64,000 nucleotides of DNA from Lachnotalea glycerini (lineage in GTDB: Bacteria; Bacillota; Clostridia; Lachnospirales; Lachnospiraceae): positions 326,651 to 390,650 of the forward strand of contig NZ_QICS01000003.1 in assembly GCF_003201285.1 (NCBI RefSeq), in the 5' to 3' direction. Numbering within the stretch: the stretch's first letter is position 1; each line of letters starts with the position of its first letter. The position numbers and the translations under genes are program-made. Below the pieces are notes generated by a model. It saw only the letters and a list, made by a program, of their open reading frames with translations. It was not told the origin of the DNA and searched no databases. Positions 42,173-56,359 of the stretch are shown here, one piece after another.

Positions 42173-44456
<2,284 letters not shown>

Positions 44457-44536
44457 GATCGTTCACCTTTCTTTCTTATGCGTTTTTTGCACATAATAGT
44501 AGATATGAAAGTTTGATCTTTCACATGTTTCCTATC

Positions 44537-46108
<1,572 letters not shown>

Positions 46109-46131
46109 TCACAAGTTCCTCTAGTCAAGTC

Positions 46132-46677
46132 TTATAGTTGTATTTTAGATAAGTTTTTAGACATCTCATAGAGCTTTGTTCTGATACTGCTATCTATGAC
46201 TCTGTCTCCGATTCGAATTACCATTCCACCAATCAAAGCCGTATCAACAGAATATACAATATCAATCTGCTTGTATTTGGTGATTTGAAGAAGTCTATTC
46301 ATTAGCTCCTTTTTCTGTGTTTCATTCAGCTCTACTGCAGCTGAAACATAAGCCAAACCAATGTTTTTATACTCCTTAACTTTATCAAGGAAATATTCAA
46401 ATATATATGTAATTTCGTTATATCTGTCCTTCGTCACAATAATATGAATAAAGCCGGTTAACTCTTCACTGATTCTTCCCTTAAAAATCTCTTCCATAAC
46501 ATTGTTTTTTTCTTCCTTAGTAATCTTAGGGTGATTCATTAGCTTGTGCAATTCCGCATTTTCCTGAAGAACCTGAAGAATCCCATTTGTTTCTTTCACA
46601 AAAACATCTACCTTATCTTCCTCAAGTGCCAGTTCAAACAATGCATCACCATATGTTTTTGCAACTAGCTTAGCCAT
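46132..46677 (-). CDS. atpH: ATP synthase F1 delta subunit
   Basis: The 181-residue stator subunit has the OSCP-like N-terminus MAKLVAKTYGDALFELALEE and the C-terminal VDTALIGGMVIRIGDRVIDSSI motif. Its start overlaps the atpF end by 13 bases, indicating translational coupling. Confidence 0.96.
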   Translation of the reverse strand: MAKLVAKTYGDALFELALEEDKVDVFVKETNGILQVLQENAELHKLMNHPKITKEEKNNVMEEIFKGRISEELTGFIHIIVTKDRYNEITYIFEYFLDKVKEYKNIGLAYVSAAVELNETQKKELMNRLLQITKYKQIDIVYSVDTALIGGMVIRIGDRVIDSSIRTKLYEMSKNLSKIQL

Positions 46678-47180
46678 GTATTATCACCCATCTCTTTTAT
46701 TGTTTCATCAATCAAAGTATCATGTACTTTTACATCAATTGCGTTAGCTACAACCTTGCTTGCCATTAAGGAAGCAATGACAATCATTTCTTTTTTCATT
46801 TCATCCACAACACGTTTCTTTTCTAATTCTACCTCGTTATTGGCACGCTCTATGATTTTGCCCGCCTCTAATTTAGCTTCGTCAATAATTTTTGCCTCAT
46901 TCCTTAAAGCCTGCTTACGTGCATCGCTTAATATAGTCTCTGCTTCCTTATTAATATCTTTTAGCTTTGCGTCATACATTTCTTTTAAAGCAATTGCATC
47001 TTCTTTTTCCTTAGCCGCAATATCCTGATCGTTTCTAACCTTATTCTTTCGTTCTTGCAAAAGCTTTCTAACAGGATTAAACAGCATGTATGAAAGAAAT
47101 ATAAAAAGAATAAAAATATTAACACCCAGTACAGCTACATCAGCTAATAATTGAGGATCCAGATTAAATAATCGTTCCAA
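46665..47180 (-). CDS. atpF: ATP synthase Fo b subunit
   Basis: The 171-residue subunit is one N-terminal membrane helix (about 13-32, VAVLGVNIFILFIFLSYMLF) plus a long charged coiled coil (about 40-150, KKRVVDEMKKEMIVIASLMA), which forms the peripheral stalk. AAGGAGGCTGAACC precedes the start. Confidence 0.96.
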   Translation of the reverse strand: MERLFNLDPQLLADVAVLGVNIFILFIFLSYMLFNPVRKLLQERKNKVRNDQDIAAKEKEDAIALKEMYDAKLKDINKEAETILSDARKQALRNEAKIIDEAKLEAGKIIERANNEVELEKKRVVDEMKKEMIVIASLMASKVVANAIDVKVHDTLIDETIKEMGDNTWLS

Positions 47181-47252
47181 GGTTCAGCCTCCTTTCATCT
47201 AATATTTGCATCAATAGAACTATCTATTGTATTATACATTGCACAACAAAAA

Positions 47253-48288
<1,036 letters not shown>

Positions 48289-48292
48289 ACTC

Positions 48293-48691
48293 TCACCTTC
48301 CTTTACTTATATATTTTTGTAAAATTTTATGAGTAAACGGCTGTAAATAAGCCGCTACTTTCAATCCCATAATACCAATGATAGCGGTAATGATGCTACC
48401 TGTGTTAAAATAGCATAAAATACAAAGTGTAATTATAACCACAAGTGTACGAAATCCATAAGTTTTACTGATATGTTTTTGTGCTCCAGCTTCTCCAAAA
48501 TCAATTGCATCCTCTATAGAAATATGCATATGGACACACATAAAAAATGCGAGAAATATTCCAATAATTAATCCAACAGAATAAAATATTTTATCCTGAG
48601 TAACTATAATTACAATTACTTCTGCCAATAAACCATATATTCCAATAATCAGCAAAAGTTCTTTAACAATAGCAGGAAACCTTTTAAACAT
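48293..48691 (-). CDS. atpI: ATP synthase subunit I (AtpI) family protein
   Basis: This 132-residue product has four hydrophobic segments and a charged central loop (HISIEDAIDFGEAGAQKHIS), the AtpI layout. AtpI proteins assist c-ring assembly or Mg2+ supply. The position as second gene of the operon is standard. Confidence 0.82.
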   Translation of the reverse strand: MFKRFPAIVKELLLIIGIYGLLAEVIVIIVTQDKIFYSVGLIIGIFLAFFMCVHMHISIEDAIDFGEAGAQKHISKTYGFRTLVVIITLCILCYFNTGSIITAIIGIMGLKVAAYLQPFTHKILQKYISKGR

Positions 48692-48694
48692 AAA

Positions 48695-48913
48695 TTACTC
48701 CTTGTCGTCTTTACTTGCATTCTTAGCAAGAATATATGTATTTCTGCCTCCTGCCAGTATTCCCAATATTAGTAAAGGAACAAAAACAGAAATTGAAAAC
48801 TTATCTTCCAGATAAACGCCCAAAAAAGTGCATAAAAAAATAGGAACCAACATGCTAATACCTAGTTGCGTAATTAATGCCAATGTTTTATACACGCTTT
48901 TCCTATATTTCAT
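48695..48913 (-). CDS. atpZ: Small AtpZ/AtpI-type membrane protein
   Basis: The start at 48913 (AAGGGAGCGCCATGG before ATG) yields 72 residues beginning MKYRKSVYKTLALITQLG, with two membrane helices and a short GVYLEDKFSISVFVP loop, the typical AtpZ form (PF09527). First gene of the operon, with a clear promoter upstream. Confidence 0.85.
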   Translation of the reverse strand: MKYRKSVYKTLALITQLGISMLVPIFLCTFLGVYLEDKFSISVFVPLLILGILAGGRNTYILAKNASKDDKE

Positions 48914-48951
48914 CCATGGCGCTCCCTTCAACATAATAATAACATGTTAAT

Positions 48952-48979
48952 ATTATACCATTAAATCATATATTGTCTA
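48952..48979 (-). promoter_or_regulatory. Sigma-A promoter of the ATP synthase operon
   Basis: On the minus strand TAGACA (48974-48979), a 16-nt spacer and a perfect TATAAT (48952-48957), about 40 bases upstream of atpZ. Confidence 0.75.
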
Positions 48980-49122
48980 CAAATTCCTGACTATTTGAGA
49001 CAATATTAATATATTTTTAACATTTTATTGTAATCATTTTAACAAAATATCTCAATCATACTGAATAGTTTAATTTGTCTTGTAATAACATAGTACATTC
49101 GCAATGCTTGCAATTCCAGCGT

Positions 49123-50007
49123 TTACTGACTAACGGTCATTTCTTTCCCGTCACTATTTACTGTAATATCTCCGTCTTTTGTAATAAATACTTCCGAGTT
49201 TAGTTCTGTTAACATTTTCATAACATCTTTGTATTCTTTTTTCTTATTACATGTAATAATACTATATTTTGGTGAAACTGCTTCTAAAAATTCTTCCGAA
49301 TTTTCCATTAACCTTCCATGATAAGGTACCTTTAAAAGCATGCTTTGTATGTTTGGAATTTGTTTTAATAATTCTTCAATTCTTGCCTCTGTTGCATCTC
49401 CGGCGAATAAGAAATCCGTTTCTCCAAATATCATTTTAATGACAAGTGAATAATCATTTTGACCTTCAAAGGTTTTGCTTAAAGGTGGATATATCGTTAA
49501 TTGTGCCCCGCCAATGGAGAGCTCCTTTTCTTCAGTCAATGTTAAAATACTAAGTCCTTTGCTGGCAGCCGCCTCCTTATATTGTATATAATCATCATTG
49601 TTTACTTCACAATTCGTCTCAATAATATTCTCAACATTTAATTCATTGATTACCGTATCGGCTCCACCAATGTGATCCTTATCCGGATGAGTCAATATCA
49701 AATAGGCTAAGGTGTCAATTTCTCTCTCTTTTAACCAGCCGACAAGATCTTCTCCATTCTCATCATAACCTGTATCTATCATAATGGCACCTTCTGACGT
49801 TTCTATTAATATGCAGTCTCCCTTTCCAACATCAAAAAAAGTAACATCTATCGGTTCCCATACTTTATTCGCATCTTCATTCACTGTCTGCTGTGAATCA
49901 CTTTCCTGATTTATCGTCTTACGATAACGTCCAATTCCAAAAACCGTAAGTAAGATAGCTAATACTACTATTTCCAAAATAATAATTTTCTTCGGCTGTT
50001 TTCCCAT
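49123..50007 (-). CDS. ComEC/Rec2-type metallo-beta-lactamase-fold hydrolase, membrane-anchored
   Basis: The 294-residue product has one N-terminal anchor (about 8-25) and an extracytoplasmic metallo-beta-lactamase domain. The motif HPDKDHIGG is present, with FFDVGKGDCILIE at the start, GEAI-type IDTG, LFAGDATEARIEELL, and VPYHGRLMENSEE near the end. These match the ComEC-related competence-hydrolase subfamily. Without ComEC membrane channels, a nuclease or phosphodiesterase role at the cell surface is the likeliest reading. GGAGAATTATT precedes the ATG. Confidence 0.9.
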   Translation of the reverse strand: MGKQPKKIIILEIVVLAILLTVFGIGRYRKTINQESDSQQTVNEDANKVWEPIDVTFFDVGKGDCILIETSEGAIMIDTGYDENGEDLVGWLKEREIDTLAYLILTHPDKDHIGGADTVINELNVENIIETNCEVNNDDYIQYKEAAASKGLSILTLTEEKELSIGGAQLTIYPPLSKTFEGQNDYSLVIKMIFGETDFLFAGDATEARIEELLKQIPNIQSMLLKVPYHGRLMENSEEFLEAVSPKYSIITCNKKKEYKDVMKMLTELNSEVFITKDGDITVNSDGKEMTVSQ

Positions 50008-50157
50008 AATAATTCTCCTTTAACTTTACTACATTACCTTTCTCTCTATTTATTAAAACTATTAAACTATATCAATTTAGGACTCATGTCATTATTTGTT
50101 CTATTATACATTACTTTTTTGAACAGTATGTGACAAAATTAATAATTTTAAGAGTAA

Positions 50158-50646
50158 TTATTCTCTTTTTAACAGATAAAGGCCTTCTGTTTCAACAATT
50201 TCTTTAATTAATTCAACTTTATTTTCTGGGATTCGGCAAAGTTCATTAGAAAATTTACCATTAATACTGATTAAGAACCGAGGCTGCTTGGATAGTATTT
50301 GCAGCGAAGAGATGTCTTCTAATATTACAAAATTAACAATCCTTGTCCACTCCTCTATAGTCAGACTATACAAATCTGTCCCTACTAATTGTGAATATTC
50401 TTTGCTTTCTTGTGAATCCAATTCCAAAGGAAACTCAGTTAAAAACATACTCAGATTGAAATATACCGTTAATTTCATTAAAATGCTGATAATCTTTTCC
50501 GCATAGTTATCCAGATAATTGTTTAAAAAGAATTGTTTAATCTCTTTATACTGTCTGTTTTCTATTTTCTTTGGAATAAAATCAATATAATAATTATGCA
50601 CATTATCATATGAAGTGTTATCTTGGATACTTTCTTTATTATTCAT
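50158..50646 (-). CDS. Uncharacterised protein
   Basis: The 162-residue product (ATG at 50646) is not recognised. It is acidic, with no membrane segment. It has helical stretches (LNNYLDNYAEKIISILMKLTV, TIEEWTRIVNFVILEDISSL) and a C-terminal IVETEGLYLLKRE. The GTG four codons upstream is an equally possible start. It is a minus-strand gene between the metallo-hydrolase and the metK region. No function can be proposed. Confidence 0.6.
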   Translation of the reverse strand: MNNKESIQDNTSYDNVHNYYIDFIPKKIENRQYKEIKQFFLNNYLDNYAEKIISILMKLTVYFNLSMFLTEFPLELDSQESKEYSQLVGTDLYSLTIEEWTRIVNFVILEDISSLQILSKQPRFLISINGKFSNELCRIPENKVELIKEIVETEGLYLLKRE

Positions 50647-50658
50647 AACTACTACCAC

Positions 50659-51215
50659 CTCTTCTTTTGCATTTTTAAAGTTAACGAAAGATTACTAAAT
50701 TAATATAGTTATAATAGTTTAGATATACTGAATATAATTATTTCGTTGCTGTCACATATTGCTCAAAAGCTGCTTATAAATTAGTAAAATGAAAGCAGCC
50801 GCCTTTAGTCTAATTATATAGACATTCAATTGAGTTTGCAACATATTATGTCGAAATAAACATGATTCCTTATTCTTTTTTAATACAACAAATCAATAAC
50901 TCTACCTATTAAATATGAAAAAGCTTTTAAAAACCTAATTAATCATATAACCTCTCCCCAATTAAATATAACCATTTTATTGTGTAACAATGATGACATT
51001 CTAATAATAAGAGAATTATTATTATATGAAATTTGTTATATTCTCAGTATATAATATTTCTAGTATTATAGCCATAACGTTTTCTGCAATTTAACATTGA
51101 TTTTAGTAATCAATTATCCTTACAACAAAAAAGATTAATTTATTAGTAAACACGCACACAGATAAGACCATATACACAAAAGCATGCATATGGTCTTATA
51201 ATTACTTCCTAATTA
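50659..51215. other. AT-rich gene-free region
   Basis: No frame with a good ribosome binding site was found. A GCTGCTT/AAGCAGC dyad lies near 50770-50800. On the minus strand it is followed by TTTTG and may be a weak terminator. A second hairpin at 51162-51199 follows metK. Confidence 0.5.
51162..51199 (-). terminator. Hairpin after metK
   Basis: ATAAGACCATAT and ATATGGTCTTAT form a 12-bp perfect stem around a 14-nt loop, about 17 bases beyond the metK stop. No strong T-run is visible, so its role in termination is uncertain. Confidence 0.55.
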
Positions 51216-52403
51216 TTATAAATATTTTTTTAACTCTTCGACTTTATCCAATTTTTCCCAAGGTAAATCAAGATCGATTCTTCCAAAGTGTCCATAAGCT
51301 GCCGTCTGTTTATAAATTGGTCTTCTAAGATTAAGCATCTGAATAATTCCTGCCGGACGTAAATCAAAGTTTTCTCTTACAATTTCAACAAGCTTTTCAT
51401 TAGAAAGCTTACCTGTTTCAAAAGTATCAATCATAATTGACATTGGATGAGCAACACCAATTGCATAAGATAATTGAATCTCACATTTATCAGCAATGCC
51501 GGCTGCAACAATATTTTTTGCAACATAACGGGCTGCATAAGCTGCTGAGCGGTCAACCTTTGTGCAATCTTTTCCTGAAAATGCTCCGCCGCCATGTCTC
51601 GCATATCCGCCATAAGTATCTACGATTATCTTACGTCCTGTTAATCCACTGTCTCCATTTGGTCCGCCAATTACAAACCGTCCAGTAGGATTTATATAAT
51701 AATTAGTTTTGTCATCAATAAAATCCTTAGGTAAAATCGGGTCAAAAACATATTTCTTAATATCTGCATGTATTTGTTCCTGTGTTACCTCAGGGTCATG
51801 TTGAGTGGATAATACAACTGCGTCTAGATGAATCGGTTTTCCATTTTCGTCATACTCAACCGAAACTTGTGTCTTACCATCCGGTCTTAAATATTTTAAT
51901 GTACCATCTTTACGAACCTTGGTAAGCTGTAATGCCAGTTTATGTGCCAACGCAATAGGGTATGGCATATATTCTTCTGTCTCATTGGAAGCAAATCCAA
52001 ACATCATCCCCTGATCTCCTGCACCAATTGCATCGATTTCGGATTCGGTCATCTTGTTTTCTTTTGCCTCTAAGGCCTTATCAACACCCATAGCAATGTC
52101 TGTTGACTGTTTGTCAAGTCTTACAAGCACCTCACACTTGTTTGCGTCAAATCCATACTCAAGATTGTCATATCCAATTTCATTTACAGTCTTTCTTACA
52201 ATTGCTTCATAATCCACATTTGCGTTTGAGGTAATCTCTCCCATAACTAATACAAAGCCTGTATTGGTACAAGTCTCACATGCCACACGGCTCATTGGAT
52301 CCTGTTCTAACAATGCATCCAAAATTGCGTCGGACACCTGATCACAGATTTTATCAGGATGGCCTTCTGTTACTGATTCTGATGTAAATAATAATTTCTC
52401 CAT
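51216..52403 (-). CDS. metK: S-adenosylmethionine synthetase
   Basis: MetK makes SAM from methionine and ATP. The start at 52403 follows ATGGAGGATCT and gives 395 residues beginning [20 protein letters not shown]. Family landmarks are [21 protein letters not shown] (ATP/methionine loop), [20 protein letters not shown] and [19 protein letters not shown]. The SAM-I riboswitch in its leader predicts feedback repression by SAM. The frame extends upstream into the riboswitch terminator, but no start signal supports this. Confidence 0.98.
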   Translation of the reverse strand: MEKLLFTSESVTEGHPDKICDQVSDAILDALLEQDPMSRVACETCTNTGFVLVMGEITSNANVDYEAIVRKTVNEIGYDNLEYGFDANKCEVLVRLDKQSTDIAMGVDKALEAKENKMTESEIDAIGAGDQGMMFGFASNETEEYMPYPIALAHKLALQLTKVRKDGTLKYLRPDGKTQVSVEYDENGKPIHLDAVVLSTQHDPEVTQEQIHADIKKYVFDPILPKDFIDDKTNYYINPTGRFVIGGPNGDSGLTGRKIIVDTYGGYARHGGGAFSGKDCTKVDRSAAYAARYVAKNIVAAGIADKCEIQLSYAIGVAHPMSIMIDTFETGKLSNEKLVEIVRENFDLRPAGIIQMLNLRRPIYKQTAAYGHFGRIDLDLPWEKLDKVEELKKYL

Positions 52404-52447
52404 AGATCCTCCATTCTGTATGATTACATACATGTCATAAAATGAAT

Positions 52448-52473
52448 AAAAAAAAATCCGTCTAAACGGATTT
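52448..52473 (-). terminator. SAM-I riboswitch terminator
   Basis: On the minus strand AAATCCGT pairs with ACGGATTT around a TTAG loop, followed by a run of Ts. It lies 23 nt downstream of the aptamer and 45 nt before metK. Confidence 0.88.
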
Positions 52474-52495
52474 GAAGTCAAATTAATCAAATCCC

Positions 52496-52596
52496 CTTAT
52501 TGTTCGACTACTCGCTCAGGTTGGCACCTTCCTAAATTAAAGAGGGGTTGCCGTGACTTCACAGATCCTTTGTATCTCCATCACTCTGAATAAGAG
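52496..52596 (-). promoter_or_regulatory. SAM-I riboswitch (S box)
   Basis: On the minus strand the aptamer reads CTCTTATTCAGAGTGATGGA, then GGATCTGTGAAGTCACGGCAACC, GAAGGTGCCAACCTGAG and closing AATAAG pairing with the first CTTATT. These are the conserved S-box blocks (CTTATCnAGAGnGGnGGAG, GAAnCCCGGCAACC, GGTGCnAAT). It controls metK. Confidence 0.96.
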
Positions 52597-52817
52597 AAAA
52601 AATTACAATATTGAATTTTCTTAACTTGATATAACTATAATTACAGATTTACAATACACCAATTTGCTTTTTTCGTCAATAGCTTCCAAATAATTTAATA
52701 AATATTATCATTAAATATTTATCTGTGAAGATAGTACCAATTCAATTGACAATATAATGCATAATTCATATACTGTAATTAAAAGTTCTGTTAAATCTAT
52801 ATGAAGGGTGGATTTTT

Positions 52818-53885
52818 ATGAAAAGAGTACTTACCAAAGATTTAATCCCTGGTATGATTACTGCTGAAAATGTATACACAATAAGCGGACAGTTGATACT
52901 TCCGGAAAACTTAAAACTTACCGACAAAATGATAATAAGACTAGAATTTTATGCAATTGAAGAAATAACTGTCGTAGATGATACCGAACAGGTGGCAACC
53001 AAACCTGTTTCTTTGTACCGTGAGAAAATAGACAATAGTCTTGAATTCAAAAAATTCAGAGAAATCTTTTTTGAAAATGTTGAGTATTTTCAAAATTCGA
53101 TTAACACAGTCATTAATCGTATTACTCCGATTGATACTTATTCCTTATTAACGAATACTCTAAATATTTTTTCCAGTAATTTAACTTCGATTGGTGTTTT
53201 TGACATGCTTCATAATATGCGTGAATATGACGATGTTACCTATCATCACTCAATGAGTGTAGGTATTATATGCAATATCATGGGAAAATGGCTTGGATTT
53301 TCAAAGGAAGATACGGAAGTTTTAACACTTGCAGGGCTTCTTCATGATACCGGTAAAATTATGATGCCGGATAATATTTTAAAGAAACCGAGTCGGCTTT
53401 CCGTTACAGAATATGAAATTATTAAAACCCATCCTTTTCAGGGATATAATCTTCTTAAGGGAGAAGATCTTGATGAAAGAATTAAAAATGCGGCTTTAAT
53501 GCACCATGAACGCTGTGATGGTTCAGGTTATCCCAGTCGTCTGGTTTCAAATGAAATTGACGATTTTGCTAAAATTGTTGCAATTGCCGATGTTTATGAT
53601 GCAATGACATCTGCCAGAATATATCGAGGTCCGTTGTGCCCATTTGATGTGATACATATATTTGAATCGGAAGGCTTAAGAAAATTCGAACCAAGATTTT
53701 TACTTCCATTTCTTGAACGAATTGTAAATACTTATATGAACAATGATATTTTATTAAATAACGGTGAAACCGGAACAATCATTATGATTAACCGATTATA
53801 TTTATCTAAGCCCGTGATTAAAACAGCAACTGGTTTTATTGACTTGTCAGCGGAACCTGATCTATACATCATGAAAATATTGTAA
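52818..53885 (+). CDS. HD-GYP domain protein (probable cyclic-di-GMP phosphodiesterase)
   Basis: The 355-residue product carries an HD-GYP phosphodiesterase domain: YHHSMSVG near 142-149, LLHDTGK with His176 and Asp177, and HHERCDGSGYP at 229-239, then ADVYDAMTSARIYR. All metal-ligand and GYP residues are intact. The N-terminal 120 residues are a short helical region without a recognisable receiver domain. The C-terminus contains a small beta segment. AAGGGTGGATTTTT precedes the ATG. It probably degrades cyclic-di-GMP made by the GGDEF proteins at 1-681 and 26052-27530. Confidence 0.94.
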   Translation: MKRVLTKDLIPGMITAENVYTISGQLILPENLKLTDKMIIRLEFYAIEEITVVDDTEQVATKPVSLYREKIDNSLEFKKFREIFFENVEYFQNSINTVINRITPIDTYSLLTNTLNIFSSNLTSIGVFDMLHNMREYDDVTYHHSMSVGIICNIMGKWLGFSKEDTEVLTLAGLLHDTGKIMMPDNILKKPSRLSVTEYEIIKTHPFQGYNLLKGEDLDERIKNAALMHHERCDGSGYPSRLVSNEIDDFAKIVAIADVYDAMTSARIYRGPLCPFDVIHIFESEGLRKFEPRFLLPFLERIVNTYMNNDILLNNGETGTIIMINRLYLSKPVIKTATGFIDLSAEPDLYIMKIL

Positions 53886-53920
53886 CTTGTAAATTATAGC
53901 TTTTGGTGTACATAGTTAAA

Positions 53921-53943
53921 ACCACCGATGTTGCATCGGTGGT
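53921..53943. terminator. Bidirectional terminator
   Basis: ACCACCGAT and ATCGGTGGT form a 9-bp stem with a 5-nt loop between the convergent HD-GYP and GH95 genes. On the minus strand it continues TTTT. Confidence 0.75.
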
Positions 53944-54022
53944 CTACTTATTGGTTTCGTAATACATATAATCTTTGTATACATTACTTGATGTTTAAAA
54001 TATAGCTTACATTTTATTCATA

Positions 54023-56155
54023 TTAATAGATCTGATAATCTTTTAATTTCCCATCCGCCCATTGAATATCAATCGTTTTTCCATTTTTAATACGAAGTCC
54101 TTTTACATATCCATTTTCGAACTCCTTTGGTAAAGCCGGAAGGATTTTTAAACAGCCATTTCGATCTTGTACAAGCATATTAGCAATTCCTGCTGTCCCA
54201 CCGAAATTTCCATCAATCTGAAAAGGTGGGTGCGCATCCCATAAATTATCATAAGTAGATCGAGTAAGTAATGTTTTTAAAAATGCATAGGTATTATCAC
54301 AATCCTCAAGAACTGCAAATAAGTTAAGAATCCAAGCACAACTCCACCCTGTATGACCCCCGCCATTTTTCAGCCGCTCCTCTAGGGAAATACGACATGC
54401 TTTGATTAATTCTTCCTGGTCTGCAAAAAGCTCCGAAGGAAATAATCCATATAAATGGGAAACATGACGATGTCCCGGTTCACTTTCTTCAAATTCCTCA
54501 TGCCATTCAAGAAGCTGCCCTCTGCTTCCTATTTGAAAAGGAGCAAGAAGTGATAGCTTTTCTTCCACACTGTCTAATATTTCATCATTAATTTCCAAAA
54601 TATCACATGTCTTTTTGAAGTTTTTAAATACTTCCCTAATGATAGCAAGATCCATAGTCGTAGACATAGCGACACAACTGGTCAATCCGTCTTTTGTTTT
54701 AAAGCGATTTTCCGGTGATGTGGACGGACAAGTCACATAATAGCCATTGTATTGATAAACCCAGTCAACAAAAAATAATGCGGCTTCTTTTAAAATAGGA
54801 TAAGCCGTTTCACGAAGAAATTTCTTGTCAGGATTATATTCATAATGTTTAAACAGTTCACTTGTTAGCCATCCGCCTCCCATTGGCCAAAATGACCAGG
54901 TAACACAATTTTCTTCGCCTCTTTCCTGTCCGTAGGCCAACCCAACAGGGTTAGTATTACACCAATAATCGGCATTGTGATGATGAACAAATCCTCTACA
55001 TTTATAATGTACTCTTGCTGTTGTTTTTCCTTCTTTACATATTTTCTTTAAAAATTCAAAGTAGGGAGAAAGACATTCCTGTAGGTTGCAGCTTTGTGCC
55101 AGCCAATAGTTCATCTGTGTGTTTATATTTGTCGTCCAATTACAGCTCCATGAAGCTCTGAATTTCCAACTCCAAATCCCCTGTAAATTTGCAGGCAGGC
55201 TGCCTTCTCTCGAAGAACTAATAAGCAAATATCTACCGTATTGAAAGTATAAAGCATATAAACCATTATCACTTTCACCATTACGTAGTCTGCAAAGGCG
55301 CTCATCTGTCGGTATATCTAACTGTTTGCCCAGATATAATTCAACCTTATTAAAAATTGCTTTATAGTCTTTACAGTGAATTTTTTTTAATTCTTCATAA
55401 TCGTTACAAGAATTTAAGTCCATTGGCCTTATAGCCTCAAAAGCTAAAATAGCTGTATAAGCTCCGCTTATCTGTAAAGAATCTTGTGTTTGAGTAATTT
55501 TTCCATCTGAATAAAGAATCTTTAAACCAGCATCAAAAAGTATTCCTCTGTTTCCTTGAATCACTGGTTGAATACTATCCACATAATTAGGATCAACATG
55601 TTCTGGACATTGACCACTTATGTTAATGCCATCTTTCGTATAAGAAATCTGACTCTTAAGTTCTGATTCAAACGAGATCGATAGATTCAGCTTAGGTTTA
55701 TCACAAGTAAATTTTATTAATATTGCTTTTGTTGGATAGCTTGCAAAATATTCTCTTGTATAAAATATTTCATCTGCTTTATATGATACATGGGCAATCG
55801 AATTTTGTAAATCCAGAGAACGTTTATAGTCATCTATTTCCTCATTGTGTTCGAATTGAAACTTAAGATTACCAAGTGGTAAATAAGATTCATTGTATTC
55901 ACCAAGCATATTGTCTCTGATTAATTCTTCCGCTTTTACATATTCTCCATTTTGGATAAGATCTCTGACGTCTTGTAAATAATTCGCAGCATTGGGGTTA
56001 TTTTTATCATGATAATAACCAGACCATAAACTTTCTTCATTTAATCCGATTTTTTCAAGCGTAGTTCCTCCCCATATCATCGCACCTAAGCTTCCATTGC
56101 CGACAGGCAAAGTTTCTTCCCATTTCGTTGCAGGCTTTGTATAAAATAGTCTCAT
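54023..56155 (-). CDS. GH95 family glycoside hydrolase (alpha-L-fucosidase / alpha-L-galactosidase type)
   Basis: The 710-residue enzyme removes terminal alpha-L-fucose or alpha-L-galactose by inversion. The N-terminal beta domain (about 1-240) precedes the (alpha/alpha)6 barrel. Key family residues are visible: Asn343 and Asn345 in TTNINTQMNYW, the general acid Glu482 in STSPEN, and Asp648 in QIDGNFGG. They match those of Bifidobacterium AfcA. No signal peptide is present, so it acts on imported oligosaccharides, consistent with the neighbouring permeases. AGGAGAATTCAT precedes the ATG. Confidence 0.93.
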   Translation of the reverse strand: MRLFYTKPATKWEETLPVGNGSLGAMIWGGTTLEKIGLNEESLWSGYYHDKNNPNAANYLQDVRDLIQNGEYVKAEELIRDNMLGEYNESYLPLGNLKFQFEHNEEIDDYKRSLDLQNSIAHVSYKADEIFYTREYFASYPTKAILIKFTCDKPKLNLSISFESELKSQISYTKDGINISGQCPEHVDPNYVDSIQPVIQGNRGILFDAGLKILYSDGKITQTQDSLQISGAYTAILAFEAIRPMDLNSCNDYEELKKIHCKDYKAIFNKVELYLGKQLDIPTDERLCRLRNGESDNGLYALYFQYGRYLLISSSREGSLPANLQGIWSWKFRASWSCNWTTNINTQMNYWLAQSCNLQECLSPYFEFLKKICKEGKTTARVHYKCRGFVHHHNADYWCNTNPVGLAYGQERGEENCVTWSFWPMGGGWLTSELFKHYEYNPDKKFLRETAYPILKEAALFFVDWVYQYNGYYVTCPSTSPENRFKTKDGLTSCVAMSTTMDLAIIREVFKNFKKTCDILEINDEILDSVEEKLSLLAPFQIGSRGQLLEWHEEFEESEPGHRHVSHLYGLFPSELFADQEELIKACRISLEERLKNGGGHTGWSCAWILNLFAVLEDCDNTYAFLKTLLTRSTYDNLWDAHPPFQIDGNFGGTAGIANMLVQDRNGCLKILPALPKEFENGYVKGLRIKNGKTIDIQWADGKLKDYQIY

Positions 56156-56359
56156 ATGAATTCTCCTATAAGTTCTGTCCGGTTATTACTCTTTAACACA
56201 ATAATTTTGCAGTAAAATAACCGTAATATTTTCACTTCCCAGTACTAACCATTTATGAATTATCATATCATAAACTTCTAGATTATTCACCTGTGTTCAT
56301 TACAAAAATAATCCTATTATCTACTTTTTATTCATTTGTCAATTCACGTATGCTTGCTT

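Noticed and set aside
49123-50007. Full ComEC competence channel
   Set aside because: Only the hydrolase-like domain with one anchor is present. The polytopic channel domain is missing.
52404-52490. MetK N-terminal extension from the frame starting at 52490
   Set aside because: It overlaps the riboswitch terminator. The conserved [17 protein letters not shown] start at 52403 has a strong binding site.
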